From positions 1 through 48,861 of the IMG/VR virus record IMGVR_UViG_3300042908_000237: 48,861 bases of DNA; one strand, given 5' to 3'. The stretch comes from a virus. Position 1 is the first letter of the stretch. Each line of letters starts with the position of its first letter. Both the position numbers and the translations under genes were made by a program. This document shows, in pieces, positions 32,951-41,424 of this stretch. The notes beneath the pieces are model-generated. The model saw only the letters and a list, made by a program, of their open reading frames with translations. It had not been told where the DNA came from and did not search any database.

Positions 32951-34471
32951 TCAATCTCCAAGTATTTTTCGTTTCAGTTTTATTTTCGACATCTCTTCAA
33001 GATTTTGGCGTGAATCTGCACCAAACTTTGTTTCTACAAGATTCAGGAATGGCTCATGTGAAAAGTATTTGTGCCATGCTTCATCACGGAACTTCAACAC
33101 TTCTGCACCAGTCAATGTTTTTGTACGCAGAGGTTTGCAGTCATATGATAAGAACGCAAACTCTTCAAATCTTTCTGGCAAATCCCATCCGTTATTCTTG
33201 GCGTACATGTACAATGGACTACCAGGCAATGCCATTGCAGCATAGAAGTTTGCATGTTCGGTGTTCAATTCAAGTGACAAATCAAGTGTCTCTTGCATTG
33301 TCTCCATCGTATCTTCGGGGAAACCAAACATGTAATTACCAAGAATGTTGATGTCTGCTGCCTTGACATCAGCAACAACACGACGAATATCTACATCTTC
33401 AAACTTGCCCTTCTCAATTTCAAGGCGTACATTTTGGTTTGCTGCTTCGATGCCAAGACACAACCAATTCACACCTGCTTCTTTGAATAGTTCAAGTTGA
33501 TCTTTGCGGACAGAATCAACACGTGCATATGCCCAGAAGTTGAAATCCATACCACGTTGTTTGATGCCTTCTAGAATTGGTATATAATATTTTTTATTCA
33601 GAAAGAACATCTCATCTGTTAGACGAACAGTACGAACACCATTCTCATACAGATATTCAAACTCTTTGAGCATTAGTTCTGGTGACCAGAAACGCATACC
33701 ACGTGAATCGGATGATACTGTGCCTTGTTCATATGATGTACGATTCACAATGTTGATCATACAGAAATTACATCCAAATGAACAACCTAGTGATGTAGAG
33801 ATAGCAGCAAACGGTGTGCGATTCTCATCATCTTTGAAATAGTTGTGCCAGTAGTGGGCACGATATTTGTCTAACAGTTTTTTATCTTTTGGCAACAAGT
33901 CCCATGCGTAGCCTGGCATTACATTGTCCATATCTTTCGTTTGAACAATTTGACCAGGCGCACCAGTTGCAGCAAAGCCGTGTTTTTTGTATACCAAACC
34001 ACGAACTTTTTCTAAATCATCAACATAGTTTGTTTGTAGCAAATCTAACAAACCATACACACCTTCATTGATGAAAACAAAATCAACATAAGGTAAACCA
34101 ATTACATCATATGGCAATGCAGATGCATGTGAGCCAACGAATACAGTCTTGATGTTTGGATGTGATTGTTTGAGTTGTGTTGCTAACTTTGATGCACCAA
34201 TCATCATCGTGGTGCCTGAATTTGGATTTTGTCCATAAAGAACAAAGACTGCTATATCAGTTTTTGTCTTAGCAATTCTTTCTGCTGCTTCTTCAACGTC
34301 TGTTGGCTCAGCATCGAAATCTAAAATGCAAGGATCGTGGCCTGCAACACGAACGGCGTTAGCAAGAAGCAATGCCCATGTTGGAGGTTCAATAGCAGAA
34401 TACTTATTCGCCAGTGCCTGATATGCTTGAGCAGCACTGCTCGGTATTACAAATGTCACCACTTTTGACAT
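32951..34471 (-). CDS. B12-binding-domain radical SAM enzyme
   Basis: 506 aa. An N-terminal cobalamin-binding-like Rossmann domain (about 1-150) precedes a radical SAM core with Cys230-x3-Cys234-x2-Cys237 in LGCSFGCNFC, a GIEAAN strand and GFPEDTMETM in the TIM barrel. The family does methyl transfer to unreactive carbons, ring contraction and other radical steps. A [4Fe-4S] cluster is needed; the phage carries an A-type Fe-S carrier at 2756. It heads the sugar cassette. Substrate unknown. Confidence 0.85.
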   Translation of the reverse strand: MSKVVTFVIPSSAAQAYQALANKYSAIEPPTWALLLANAVRVAGHDPCILDFDAEPTDVEEAAERIAKTKTDIAVFVLYGQNPNSGTTMMIGASKLATQLKQSHPNIKTVFVGSHASALPYDVIGLPYVDFVFINEGVYGLLDLLQTNYVDDLEKVRGLVYKKHGFAATGAPGQIVQTKDMDNVMPGYAWDLLPKDKKLLDKYRAHYWHNYFKDDENRTPFAAISTSLGCSFGCNFCMINIVNRTSYEQGTVSSDSRGMRFWSPELMLKEFEYLYENGVRTVRLTDEMFFLNKKYYIPILEGIKQRGMDFNFWAYARVDSVRKDQLELFKEAGVNWLCLGIEAANQNVRLEIEKGKFEDVDIRRVVADVKAADINILGNYMFGFPEDTMETMQETLDLSLELNTEHANFYAAMALPGSPLYMYAKNNGWDLPERFEEFAFLSYDCKPLRTKTLTGAEVLKFRDEAWHKYFSHEPFLNLVETKFGADSRQNLEEMSKIKLKRKILGD

Positions 34472-34485
34472 AACAAAAAATTCCT

Positions 34486-34905
34486 TTAGTGTAGTTTACT
34501 TGTCTTTACGCTCTTGAGAAGTTGGTCAAATTGTTCTTCTGACAAAGCACCATCATCTTCTTCATAATCTAGTTCTTCATCATCAAGAAGTCTTTGAAGA
34601 TTCGCATCCGATTCTTTCAAATCTTCACTGAGTCTTGCAACTAGTCTACCATAATATTGAATCATCTCTTCTTTCGGTTCAACGACGGTAATGATATCTG
34701 TTGCATAAACGTTTGCGCTATTTACCTTGATAAGTTCAATTGGTAACCAGGGCATCATCATCATCATTGTTTGACCTGTTGGCATACGACGGAATACTAA
34801 TCGCATTGGTTCATCCAGCTGGATCATATCTGAGTTTTCTTCTTCATACATAGATGCCACAATATCTTCACCAGTCTGCATTCTTATTAGTTTTATGTTA
34901 TGCAT
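34486..34905 (-). CDS. Small Sm-like protein (paralogue of 11461-11766)
   Basis: 139 aa. The TGEDIVASMYEE, MIQLDEPMRL, DIITVVEP and YYGRLVARL elements occur in the same order as in the 101-aa protein at 11461-11766. An acidic helical tail (about residues 95-139) is extra. A run of five Met (from a CAT repeat) sits at residues 53-57. GAGG ribosome site; overlaps the uvsW stop by 8 nt. RNA binding or ring formation is only an inference. Confidence 0.6.
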   Translation of the reverse strand: MHNIKLIRMQTGEDIVASMYEEENSDMIQLDEPMRLVFRRMPTGQTMMMMMPWLPIELIKVNSANVYATDIITVVEPKEEMIQYYGRLVARLSEDLKESDANLQRLLDDEELDYEEDDGALSEEQFDQLLKSVKTSKLH

Positions 34906-36379
34906 TTTTGACCTCTATAGTGTAAAACTTGTATTTGAATTTTTCCTCATCATATATTCTAACACGGTCAGTAAAATGTTTCAATGTAAAATTCACATGT
35001 TTACCTAAACGAAAATCATCGGCAATGTCATATAACACTGCTTCAGTTTTATTATCTCCCAATCTAAGCCCACGACCGATAGACTGCAAGTTACGTACTC
35101 TGGACTTACTTGGTGATGCAAATATGACATTGTGGAGATTTCTGATGTTGACACCAGTGCTAAAAGTACCGTAAGATGCAACAATAATCGCATTGTTTTC
35201 CTTTTCTGTTATGGCACGAACTTGCTCACGAACTTGAACATCTGTACCGCCATAAACAAAGAAAACGTGTCTACCGGTAGCTTTTTCTTTGATGAGTTTG
35301 TGAAGTTGTTTACCATGTTTCTCAACTAGATTGAACAACACCAATGAGTTGCCTTCTAGTGATACAACAAGATTTCTTATGAACTCATTCCGATACTTAC
35401 TACTCACTATGTATTCTATCTCATTTTGATAGTCCCACGAACGTGACTGTTTGCAAACTTCTTCTGGATATTTCAATATCAAACACTTGATTCTAAAGTC
35501 TGCCAATTGTTTGTTTTTGATAAGTTCGGATGTTGTTGTGGATTGGTATATTGGCCCAAACAAACCTTCTAGCACCAGCTTATGTGTTTGTGTACCGTCA
35601 ATGGTACCTGTACAGCCGATACGATAAGATGCATTCTTCAGACCAGTCATAATGGTAGTCAATGACTTTGCTTTGAACTGGTGTGCTTCGTCGCCAAGAA
35701 CAAAGTCAAACTGTTCAAAGTATTCTGGTGGATTCTTGTAGATTGATTGCCAAGTGGTAATTGTAAGAAACTTTTCTGTATGTTTGTCTTTGCCTGAATA
35801 CTGACGATGACAATACTTCTCTGAATCATAACCGTAGGAAGCAAAGTCGGAATACATTTGTTCTACAAGTGATGTTGTTGGAACAATCAATAAACCTTTC
35901 TTGTAATTTTTACTTTGCAGATATCTCAATATCATATACTGAATCAAAGACTTGCCAGATCCAGTCGGTGATAATAACAACATTCGCTTGTTTCTAACGG
36001 CAGAAATGAATGATTTGACTTGATATTCTCTTGCACCTTCTTGTATAATGTTTTTGGGAAGTTGAAGATGATCAATAAACTCTTTAGCTTCTGCTACTGA
36101 AAAGCTCTCTGTAACACTGATTGGTGTATCAATTGCTAGTTTGTAATTTCTCTCTTCACAAAACTTCTGAATGTAAGGCACAAGACCGTGATAGATAGTA
36201 AATGAACGCAGATCAGCCAAGCGTATCTTACCATCCCAAAGACGATTCTTGTACGCCGGCATAAATTGATAGCCTGGAACATGAAATGTAAAATAGTCTG
36301 CTAACTCCTGAGCAACACTTTTTTCACATGCAAATCGCAGAAAGACCTCATTCTGCTTATATAAAGTTAGATCATACAC
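34898..36379 (-). CDS. uvsW: UvsW helicase
   Basis: 493 aa from GTG 36379, chosen because the N-terminus then aligns in length with T4 UvsW (VYDLTLYKQNEVFLRF...ADYFTF against the T4 start); TTG 36403 would add 8 residues. SF2 motifs: Walker A LLSPTGSGKS near 143, DEAH in LGDEAHQF, GTIDG (motif III area) and ASPSKSRVRNLQSIGRGLR (motif VI). UvsW unwinds R-loops and branched DNA and helps switch from origin- to recombination-dependent replication. It overlaps uvsY by 8 nt. Confidence 0.95.
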   Translation of the reverse strand: MYDLTLYKQNEVFLRFACEKSVAQELADYFTFHVPGYQFMPAYKNRLWDGKIRLADLRSFTIYHGLVPYIQKFCEERNYKLAIDTPISVTESFSVAEAKEFIDHLQLPKNIIQEGAREYQVKSFISAVRNKRMLLLSPTGSGKSLIQYMILRYLQSKNYKKGLLIVPTTSLVEQMYSDFASYGYDSEKYCHRQYSGKDKHTEKFLTITTWQSIYKNPPEYFEQFDFVLGDEAHQFKAKSLTTIMTGLKNASYRIGCTGTIDGTQTHKLVLEGLFGPIYQSTTTSELIKNKQLADFRIKCLILKYPEEVCKQSRSWDYQNEIEYIVSSKYRNEFIRNLVVSLEGNSLVLFNLVEKHGKQLHKLIKEKATGRHVFFVYGGTDVQVREQVRAITEKENNAIIVASYGTFSTGVNIRNLHNVIFASPSKSRVRNLQSIGRGLRLGDNKTEAVLYDIADDFRLGKHVNFTLKHFTDRVRIYDEEKFKYKFYTIEVKNA

Positions 36380-36806
36380 CTTGAATAAATTTTTCCCAGT
36401 CAATGAACGAACGGAGTTCCCATGTTCGATTGTTTAGTTCTTTGAGTATTGCTTGACAGACTTCCACAATTTCTTCATGTAATAATTTCTTGGCAAGATA
36501 CTTATTGATATCTTCGTCTGCTTCTAGATATGTATTGATCTCAGATTTGAGTGTGTATGGAAATGGCTGCCAACCATATTTGCTCAAATCATCTTCATCA
36601 AGTTTACCAGTGTAGTATTCCCATTTGAGTTTACGCCACTTATTGTAATTGAACTCGGCTTCTTTTGCCAACAGCCGATGTGAAGAAAGAATGTTTAGAT
36701 ACTTGCTGTGAAGTTTCGGAATGTCAATCAGTGCTTTACCTGGTTCAGTCCTGTCGATGACAGAATCAGCAGTCCACATTTGTAATACATCATCAAGTTT
36801 GCTCAT
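36372..36806 (-). CDS. uvsY: UvsY recombination mediator
   Basis: 144 aa (T4 137). DDVLQMWTADSVID and DIPKLHSKYLNILSSHRLL near the N-terminus and the YYTGKLDEDDL segment parallel T4 UvsY. It loads UvsX on gp32-coated ssDNA. The ribosome site AGGAGG is strong but lies in a small hairpin (see 36814-36826). Positioned directly before uvsW as in T4. Confidence 0.95.
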   Translation of the reverse strand: MSKLDDVLQMWTADSVIDRTEPGKALIDIPKLHSKYLNILSSHRLLAKEAEFNYNKWRKLKWEYYTGKLDEDDLSKYGWQPFPYTLKSEINTYLEADEDINKYLAKKLLHEEIVEVCQAILKELNNRTWELRSFIDWEKFIQGV

Positions 36807-36813
36807 AGTATAC

Positions 36814-36826
36814 CTCCTATTAGGAG
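36814..36826 (-). promoter_or_regulatory. Hairpin covering the uvsY ribosome site
   Basis: Minus strand CTCCT-AAT-AGGAG: a perfect 5-bp stem whose 3' arm is the Shine-Dalgarno of uvsY (AGGAGG, 8 nt before ATG 36806). It could hold the site closed, but with 5 bp it is only marginally stable. Confidence 0.35.
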
Positions 36827-36836
36827 TTTATCACAT

Positions 36837-37376
36837 TCAAAATAATTTTTCTACGTTATAATAGGTAAATCTGAAAGTAGCGTCTGCGGTGATAATAGTG
36901 TCTGGAGTATCTGTAGCACTCATAACAAAACCAGACAATGCAATTGGAAATAAATCTTTGAAGTTGAAACGGTAATATGGTTTATTTGATGCTGATAAAA
37001 TAGTTACCGCACCATCAGTGTATTGTGGAGTTTTCGTTGGCTGTGCGGAGTTGAATTTGTTTAGTGTGCCCAAACTTTGGTATTCTTCATACTCTGTTGG
37101 AAATGTCATTGCACGAAGCCAATCATGTATTTCTAACCAACTCAACATCTCGGCATCAACAATAAAAGTGACATTCAATATGTCATAAATTGTTTTTTCA
37201 CCAGGTGCGTAGAGTTCCACAAATGGGTTTGTCACTGGAATTTCTGATGTTGAAAGACCAGGTAATGAAACTGTTTGACAAAAGTATTGCAAATTCGGTG
37301 TACGAGCCATGTTCAGAGTGAACTTGTTCGGCTGTAACGAATTTGGATTAGATGGATTACGTGTGAGAACTGTCAT
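36837..37376 (-). CDS. Tail-tube-fold structural protein (gp19/gp54-like)
   Basis: 179 aa. NKFTLNMARTPNLQYF, then QTVSLPGLS near residue 38, VTFIVDAEMLSWLEIHDWLRAM in the middle and a final TFRFTYYNVEKLF give the strand-strand-helix-strand order of tail tube and baseplate tube-initiator proteins; compare LPGATL and ERWMNGI in gp19 at 44091. Late expression is implied by TATAAATA just ahead. Which of the T4 tube-fold proteins (gp19, gp54, gp48) it equals is unclear. No ribosome site is visible. Confidence 0.55.
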   Translation of the reverse strand: MTVLTRNPSNPNSLQPNKFTLNMARTPNLQYFCQTVSLPGLSTSEIPVTNPFVELYAPGEKTIYDILNVTFIVDAEMLSWLEIHDWLRAMTFPTEYEEYQSLGTLNKFNSAQPTKTPQYTDGAVTILSASNKPYYRFNFKDLFPIALSGFVMSATDTPDTIITADATFRFTYYNVEKLF

Positions 37377-37381
37377 ACGTT

Positions 37382-37389
37382 TATTTATA
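37382..37389 (-). promoter_or_regulatory. Late promoter element TATAAATA before the tube-fold gene
   Basis: Exact TATAAATA on the minus strand, 6 nt ahead of ATG 37376 and 4 nt after the gp23 terminator T run. T4 late transcripts begin about 6 nt past this box, which would be at the start codon. Confidence 0.65.
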
Positions 37390-37393
37390 AGAT

Positions 37394-37420
37394 AAAAAAA
37401 GAGACACCCGAAGGTGTCTC
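37394..37420 (-). terminator. Rho-independent terminator after gp23
   Basis: Minus strand GAGACACC-TTCG-GGTGTCTC, a perfect 8-bp stem with a very stable UUCG loop, followed by seven T. It lies 32 nt after the gp23 stop codon and protects the gp23 message end from downstream reading. Confidence 0.9.
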
Positions 37421-37452
37421 TTCAAACCCACTCTTAACGGTGGTTTTATAAC

Positions 37453-38796
37453 TCACATGAGGTTGGCAATTCTAAATCCTCTGTAGTAGTTGTTTGTTTG
37501 TGAATCCAAACGACCCAGACCCTGATCAGTACCTTCAGCAAATGGATTAGCAACTAGACCGTAACGAGTCTTGAAGCCAATCTTTGGCTGGAATGTACCA
37601 GTATCAACTGCACGAACCATTTGCAGAGGAACGTATGGGCAGTAGAACATACCAGCATCGTATGCGTTAGTACCCTTGTAACCTACAACCGCAAACTCTG
37701 ATGTTGAGCCTGTTGGGAAGTATGGATCGATGTAGACTTTGATACGACCGAAGATTGTACCAGCAAATGTATTACCAGTATCGTCAACTGTCAGTGATAC
37801 TTGACCAGCAAGTGCTGAGTTATAGTCAAGAATACCAGACATCGCCAAAGCGGATGCTACGTCTGAGGAACAGATAACGATGTTACCTTTACCACGACGG
37901 GTTGTCTTAGCGATTTGATTAGCTTCACGCTCAATCTGGAATGCAAGACCTTTGATCTTTTCAACCATCCAACGACCGTTTGAGTCTGTGTCAAGGTTGA
38001 ATGCACCACGTGTTGTTGTACCCGCTTGGCAGCCTGGCTTAGCAACTTTGTAGATTGTGCGGATAACTTCACGGTTGATTTCAGCAAGAATTTCTGCGGA
38101 CAGAATGTTAGCCAATTCTGTTTCAGCGTCAAGACCATGAACTGCTTTCAAGTCTTGTGCCAGTTCCATTGAGTATTCTGCTTTCAATGCACGTGTACGA
38201 GCAGTTACAGTAACTTTCTCAATTGAGAATGCCATTTCTTGGAATGTGTTACCTGCTGCACCGTCACCCAATGCTTCAGCCGAACCTGTTGTCATAGCGC
38301 CAGTAGGAGCAGCGTTACCTGTAAACAGATAGTCTGTTGTGTTACCAGCGATTGTCATTGAGGATGCAACGATAGCACCGTTAGCACCAGCAAATGCTGT
38401 GTTAGCTTCGTTGTAGAATGCTTCTGTACCATTCTGTGCGCCATACTTAGTACGCATTGCGAAAATCAGACCTGTAGGACCTGTCATTGGCTGAACGCCG
38501 CAAACGTCATACGCAATCAGATTAGGCAATGAACGACGAACCAGGCTGATCAGAATTGGATCGAAACCAGCAACTGGACCAGCAGCAGCAGCAGAACCAC
38601 CAAAACCGCCTGTACCAGCAAAGTTAGTTGGTGAACCTGTCTCTTGCAGAATACCAGATTCTTTGATCATTTCCTGGGCTTGGTTTTCCAGGATAACTGC
38701 CGTAACTGCTTTACGATATGGATCAGCAATTGCTGGCAGGTCTGGGTGGTTTAGAACACCATCCCATTTGCTTTGTAGTTGTTCAGACAAATACAT
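37453..38796 (-). CDS. 23: Major capsid protein (T4 gp23)
   Basis: 447 aa (T4 521). The N-terminus QLQSKWDGVLNHPDLPAI with PYRKAVTAVILENQ, FDPILISLVRRSLPNLIAYDVCGVQPM and the YCPYVPLQMVRAVD segment are gp23 hallmarks. A gp21-type cleavage site may be after L50-Q-E52. AAGGAGATA ribosome site. No exact late promoter directly precedes it; the nearest is ahead of gp22 at 39937. A UUCG terminator ends the message. Confidence 0.97.
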   Translation of the reverse strand: MYLSEQLQSKWDGVLNHPDLPAIADPYRKAVTAVILENQAQEMIKESGILQETGSPTNFAGTGGFGGSAAAAGPVAGFDPILISLVRRSLPNLIAYDVCGVQPMTGPTGLIFAMRTKYGAQNGTEAFYNEANTAFAGANGAIVASSMTIAGNTTDYLFTGNAAPTGAMTTGSAEALGDGAAGNTFQEMAFSIEKVTVTARTRALKAEYSMELAQDLKAVHGLDAETELANILSAEILAEINREVIRTIYKVAKPGCQAGTTTRGAFNLDTDSNGRWMVEKIKGLAFQIEREANQIAKTTRRGKGNIVICSSDVASALAMSGILDYNSALAGQVSLTVDDTGNTFAGTIFGRIKVYIDPYFPTGSTSEFAVVGYKGTNAYDAGMFYCPYVPLQMVRAVDTGTFQPKIGFKTRYGLVANPFAEGTDQGLGRLDSQTNNYYRGFRIANLM

Positions 38797-38819
38797 CTTT
38801 GTATCTCCTTTGTTTATTA

Positions 38820-39914
38820 TTAAATTTTTGTTTTCGAAATTGCTTGCATGACTGATGCAACGTATGGATCTGAAACGACCTTCTTCTCGTTGCTATCTTC
38901 GTCATCAACTGTTTCGTGAAGTTGTGCTACATCGGCTTTTTTCATGCCTGATGGGAAGTAGTTCTCACGGATTGTTTCAAGTTTATCTTTGAATTCTTCC
39001 TCTGTGGAAAATTCAACACTCTCTGCAAGTGACTTGATTTTTTCTACTTGAGTTGCTGTGAGTCCTTCACATACTTCATTTACAAGTTGTACTTTAACCG
39101 CTTCAGTAAGTTGTTTCTTATACTGAACGTTGGTTTCAATTTCTTCGTTTAGTTTGTTTTCCAGATCTTCGACTTTGGAAGCAAGTTCTTCTACCAAGTC
39201 AACTTTATCTTCTGGAACATTGATGTAGTTTTCAGCAAACAGATTGCGTAGACCAGCAATGAAATCTTCAGTAATTTCTGAACGCAGACCGCTTTCAATA
39301 GCAATCTCGTTTTCATCCATCCACTGCTCAACAACATAGTTGAGGTAGTCATCTACTTTTTCTGTCAATTCTGCTTTGATTGTGTCAACTGCTTCGGCAA
39401 GTTGGCCAGCATATTCTGTTTCCAGTTGCTCTTGAATTTGTGTCACACGGTCAAATACACGTGCTTCAAAAATTGTTGCTGCTCTTGATTTGAAGTCATC
39501 AGAGATTGATGAATCATCTGCAAACAGAGAAGCAACATCTTCTTTGATCTGTGCTTTGATTTCTTCAACTGCTGAATTATCGTCGAGAATTTCTTCTTCA
39601 ACATCAGTATCTTCAGGCATCATTGCTGTACCTGTACCTGCTTTCATGTTCTTGTCGCCAAGTTGAACATCGCTTGATGCTGCTGAAGGTTTTGCTGTAG
39701 GTGCTGTTGCACTCTTAGCAGTACCTTTGCTTGCCAACTTGTTAGAATCATCAGTCGGTTTGTTGTTTTGTGGGGTTGGTCCACCTAAATCTTCAGGTGT
39801 TCCAGAGTTGCCTGGAGTGTCGTAGTGTGACTTAGGCATTGGCATACCAGGAGCGGAAGACTTGCTTGATGCAAGAATTTCTGCTGCGGCTTCCATTAGT
39901 TTATTTGTTGCCAT
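38820..39914 (-). CDS. 22: Prohead core scaffold (T4 gp22)
   Basis: 364 aa (T4 269). A Pro/Ser/Thr/Ala-rich N-terminal third is followed by an acidic, almost wholly helical region (about 105-320). Order gp21-gp22-gp23 fixes identity. It forms the internal scaffold and is removed by gp21. It ends with a basic SKTKI. AAGGAG ribosome site after a TATAAATA promoter. Confidence 0.9.
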   Translation of the reverse strand: MATNKLMEAAAEILASSKSSAPGMPMPKSHYDTPGNSGTPEDLGGPTPQNNKPTDDSNKLASKGTAKSATAPTAKPSAASSDVQLGDKNMKAGTGTAMMPEDTDVEEEILDDNSAVEEIKAQIKEDVASLFADDSSISDDFKSRAATIFEARVFDRVTQIQEQLETEYAGQLAEAVDTIKAELTEKVDDYLNYVVEQWMDENEIAIESGLRSEITEDFIAGLRNLFAENYINVPEDKVDLVEELASKVEDLENKLNEEIETNVQYKKQLTEAVKVQLVNEVCEGLTATQVEKIKSLAESVEFSTEEEFKDKLETIRENYFPSGMKKADVAQLHETVDDEDSNEKKVVSDPYVASVMQAISKTKI

Positions 39915-39936
39915 TGGATATCTCCTTATGATTTCT

Positions 39937-39944
39937 TATTTATA
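39937..39944 (-). promoter_or_regulatory. Late promoter element TATAAATA before gp22
   Basis: Exact match on the minus strand, 22 nt ahead of the gp22 ATG, with the AAGGAG ribosome site between. It lies just past the gp21 stop and would drive gp22-gp23. Confidence 0.8.
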
Positions 39945-39948
39945 AAAT

Positions 39949-40599
39949 TTAGAGTTTTCGTAGGAAGTTTTCGAAAAGTTGAAGTCCAACGGACTCAATA
40001 TCTTTACGAGATGCTTGACGAATCTGTTTTTTAGCGTAGTCAATATGTGACTCAACAAAACGACCCTCAACATACATCCATTCTTTGTTTTCCATGATGC
40101 CTTGAACAAATGCACCTGGTGCTGAAGGGTCAGCAACAATGTCTGCTGCTGTGGCAAGACGCAAATCATCTTGAACCAAATTGTAACCTTCTTTTGTCAT
40201 TACGACTGAGCCAAGGGCACGTGAAGAAACACCTAGATTCACACCAGAATCAATCAGATTCTTAGCAATCTGTCCATATGGTGTTTCCATAATGAGTGCT
40301 TTACCGATAAATGTATTACCGTTTTCTTTGAGGCTAACAATCTTATGTGACACACGTTCAAGATTGAGTGATGGTGTATCAGGATGTCCTAGTTCGCCAA
40401 GCGCACGGTTTGACTCAATGAGTTCTTTGTTATAACGTGCAACTTCATTACGCAATGTATCCATTTTGTACATACGATTGTTGCGATTGACTGCATCGCC
40501 AACAAGAAAGATTCCTTCGATGTACATTTGTTTTTTACCATCTTCTGTTTTTTCGGTAAGATAGCGAACTTCTTCAATATGTTCTTTGATGAGTTTCAT
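39949..40599 (-). CDS. 21: Prohead protease (T4 gp21)
   Basis: 216 aa (T4 212). LGELGHP with His72 and VNLGVSSRALGS with Ser125-126 match the catalytic His/Ser segments of the herpes-assemblin-like prohead proteases. It cleaves scaffold and gp23 at L/I-x-E sites during head maturation. The start codon shares one base with the stop of the upstream gene. Confidence 0.95.
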   Translation of the reverse strand: MKLIKEHIEEVRYLTEKTEDGKKQMYIEGIFLVGDAVNRNNRMYKMDTLRNEVARYNKELIESNRALGELGHPDTPSLNLERVSHKIVSLKENGNTFIGKALIMETPYGQIAKNLIDSGVNLGVSSRALGSVVMTKEGYNLVQDDLRLATAADIVADPSAPGAFVQGIMENKEWMYVEGRFVESHIDYAKKQIRQASRKDIESVGLQLFENFLRKL

Positions 40600-40961
40600 T
40601 AGATAGTTACTCCTGTGTATGGATCGACATTATATGTCGCTATTTTGGATACTTCCATAATAAAAGAACCACCTGTGTTGATCGTTGCAACAATACTTTG
40701 AGTATTATTGTTTGCTATTGAGTGGGAGAAGTCAGCAAAGTCCATTACACCACCAGTATGCAGTGCAAGAATAGGCACACCACCCCGAGTAATTGTAATG
40801 CTACCGTTTGTTGACCACATGATTCGTTTGATGTCGGCACCAGTAACATTTTCAATAGTTGTATTTGCTCTCATATCATTGAGAGTGAATGTATATGTGC
40901 CAGCATCAACAGCACGAATAACTGACAGACCTCTTAGTGTGTTGGTAATTTCAAATGGCAT
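40599..40961 (-). CDS. Hypothetical, probably structural, beta-rich protein
   Basis: 120 aa. Rich in short strands and Thr/Asn/Gly (TYTFTLND, GSITITRGGV, GGSFIMEVSKI), no motif recognised. It sits between two head-assembly genes and is single-base coupled to gp21, so a virion or assembly role is suggested by position only. Confidence 0.55.
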   Translation of the reverse strand: MPFEITNTLRGLSVIRAVDAGTYTFTLNDMRANTTIENVTGADIKRIMWSTNGSITITRGGVPILALHTGGVMDFADFSHSIANNNTQSIVATINTGGSFIMEVSKIATYNVDPYTGVTI

Positions 40962-40962
40962 T

Positions 40963-41424
40963 TTATTTTAGTCCCATAGATTTGCGACGGCGCATTGACA
41001 TCTTTCTTTTTAGCAATGTGCGTCTAAGTTTTGCTCTTCTTGTTGTTTTCCATGCTCGTTTTAACAAACGTGCTTTACGTAATCTTTCTGTTGCTGGTAT
41101 ACGTTTGATTGTATTGCCAGACAAACGATAACCTTTTATTGCCGATTTGCGTACATTCTTCTGTACGATAATTCTACCTTTTTTATTACGACGAATACGG
41201 CGACGAATCTTTTGCACTCTGCCCATCTTTACAACGTTTGGATTGCGTTTCTTGGCCGCTTCTTCCAATACTTCTTCGTCAACTTCAATCTCTTCAAACA
41301 TCTCATCGACGACGAATGGTTTTGCTTCTTCCATTTTGATAGAAGCAATGTCATCTAAACGATCAAAGATTAGTTTCTTTGCTTCGTCTAATTTATTTTG
41401 AAGAATTAGTTCTACAAAATTCAT
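40963..41424 (-). CDS. 68: Prohead core protein (gp68-like), highly basic
   Basis: 153 aa from ATG 41424 (a TTG at 41436 is in frame). The N-terminal 50 residues are helical and acidic, starting MNFVELILQNKLDEAKKLI; the rest is extraordinarily basic (IRRRIRRNKKGR, LRRTLLKRKMSMRRR). T4 gp68, a basic prohead core protein, is in the same place. The basic tail may hold DNA or the acidic scaffold. The gp68 call rests on position and charge. Confidence 0.6.
   Translation of the reverse strand: MNFVELILQNKLDEAKKLIFDRLDDIASIKMEEAKPFVVDEMFEEIEVDEEVLEEAAKKRNPNVVKMGRVQKIRRRIRRNKKGRIIVQKNVRKSAIKGYRLSGNTIKRIPATERLRKARLLKRAWKTTRRAKLRRTLLKRKMSMRRRKSMGLK

Noticed and set aside
34735-34770. CAT repeat giving five consecutive Met in the Sm-like protein
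   Set aside because: Short and in frame; looks like a chance run in an A/T-rich codon context rather than a repeat element.
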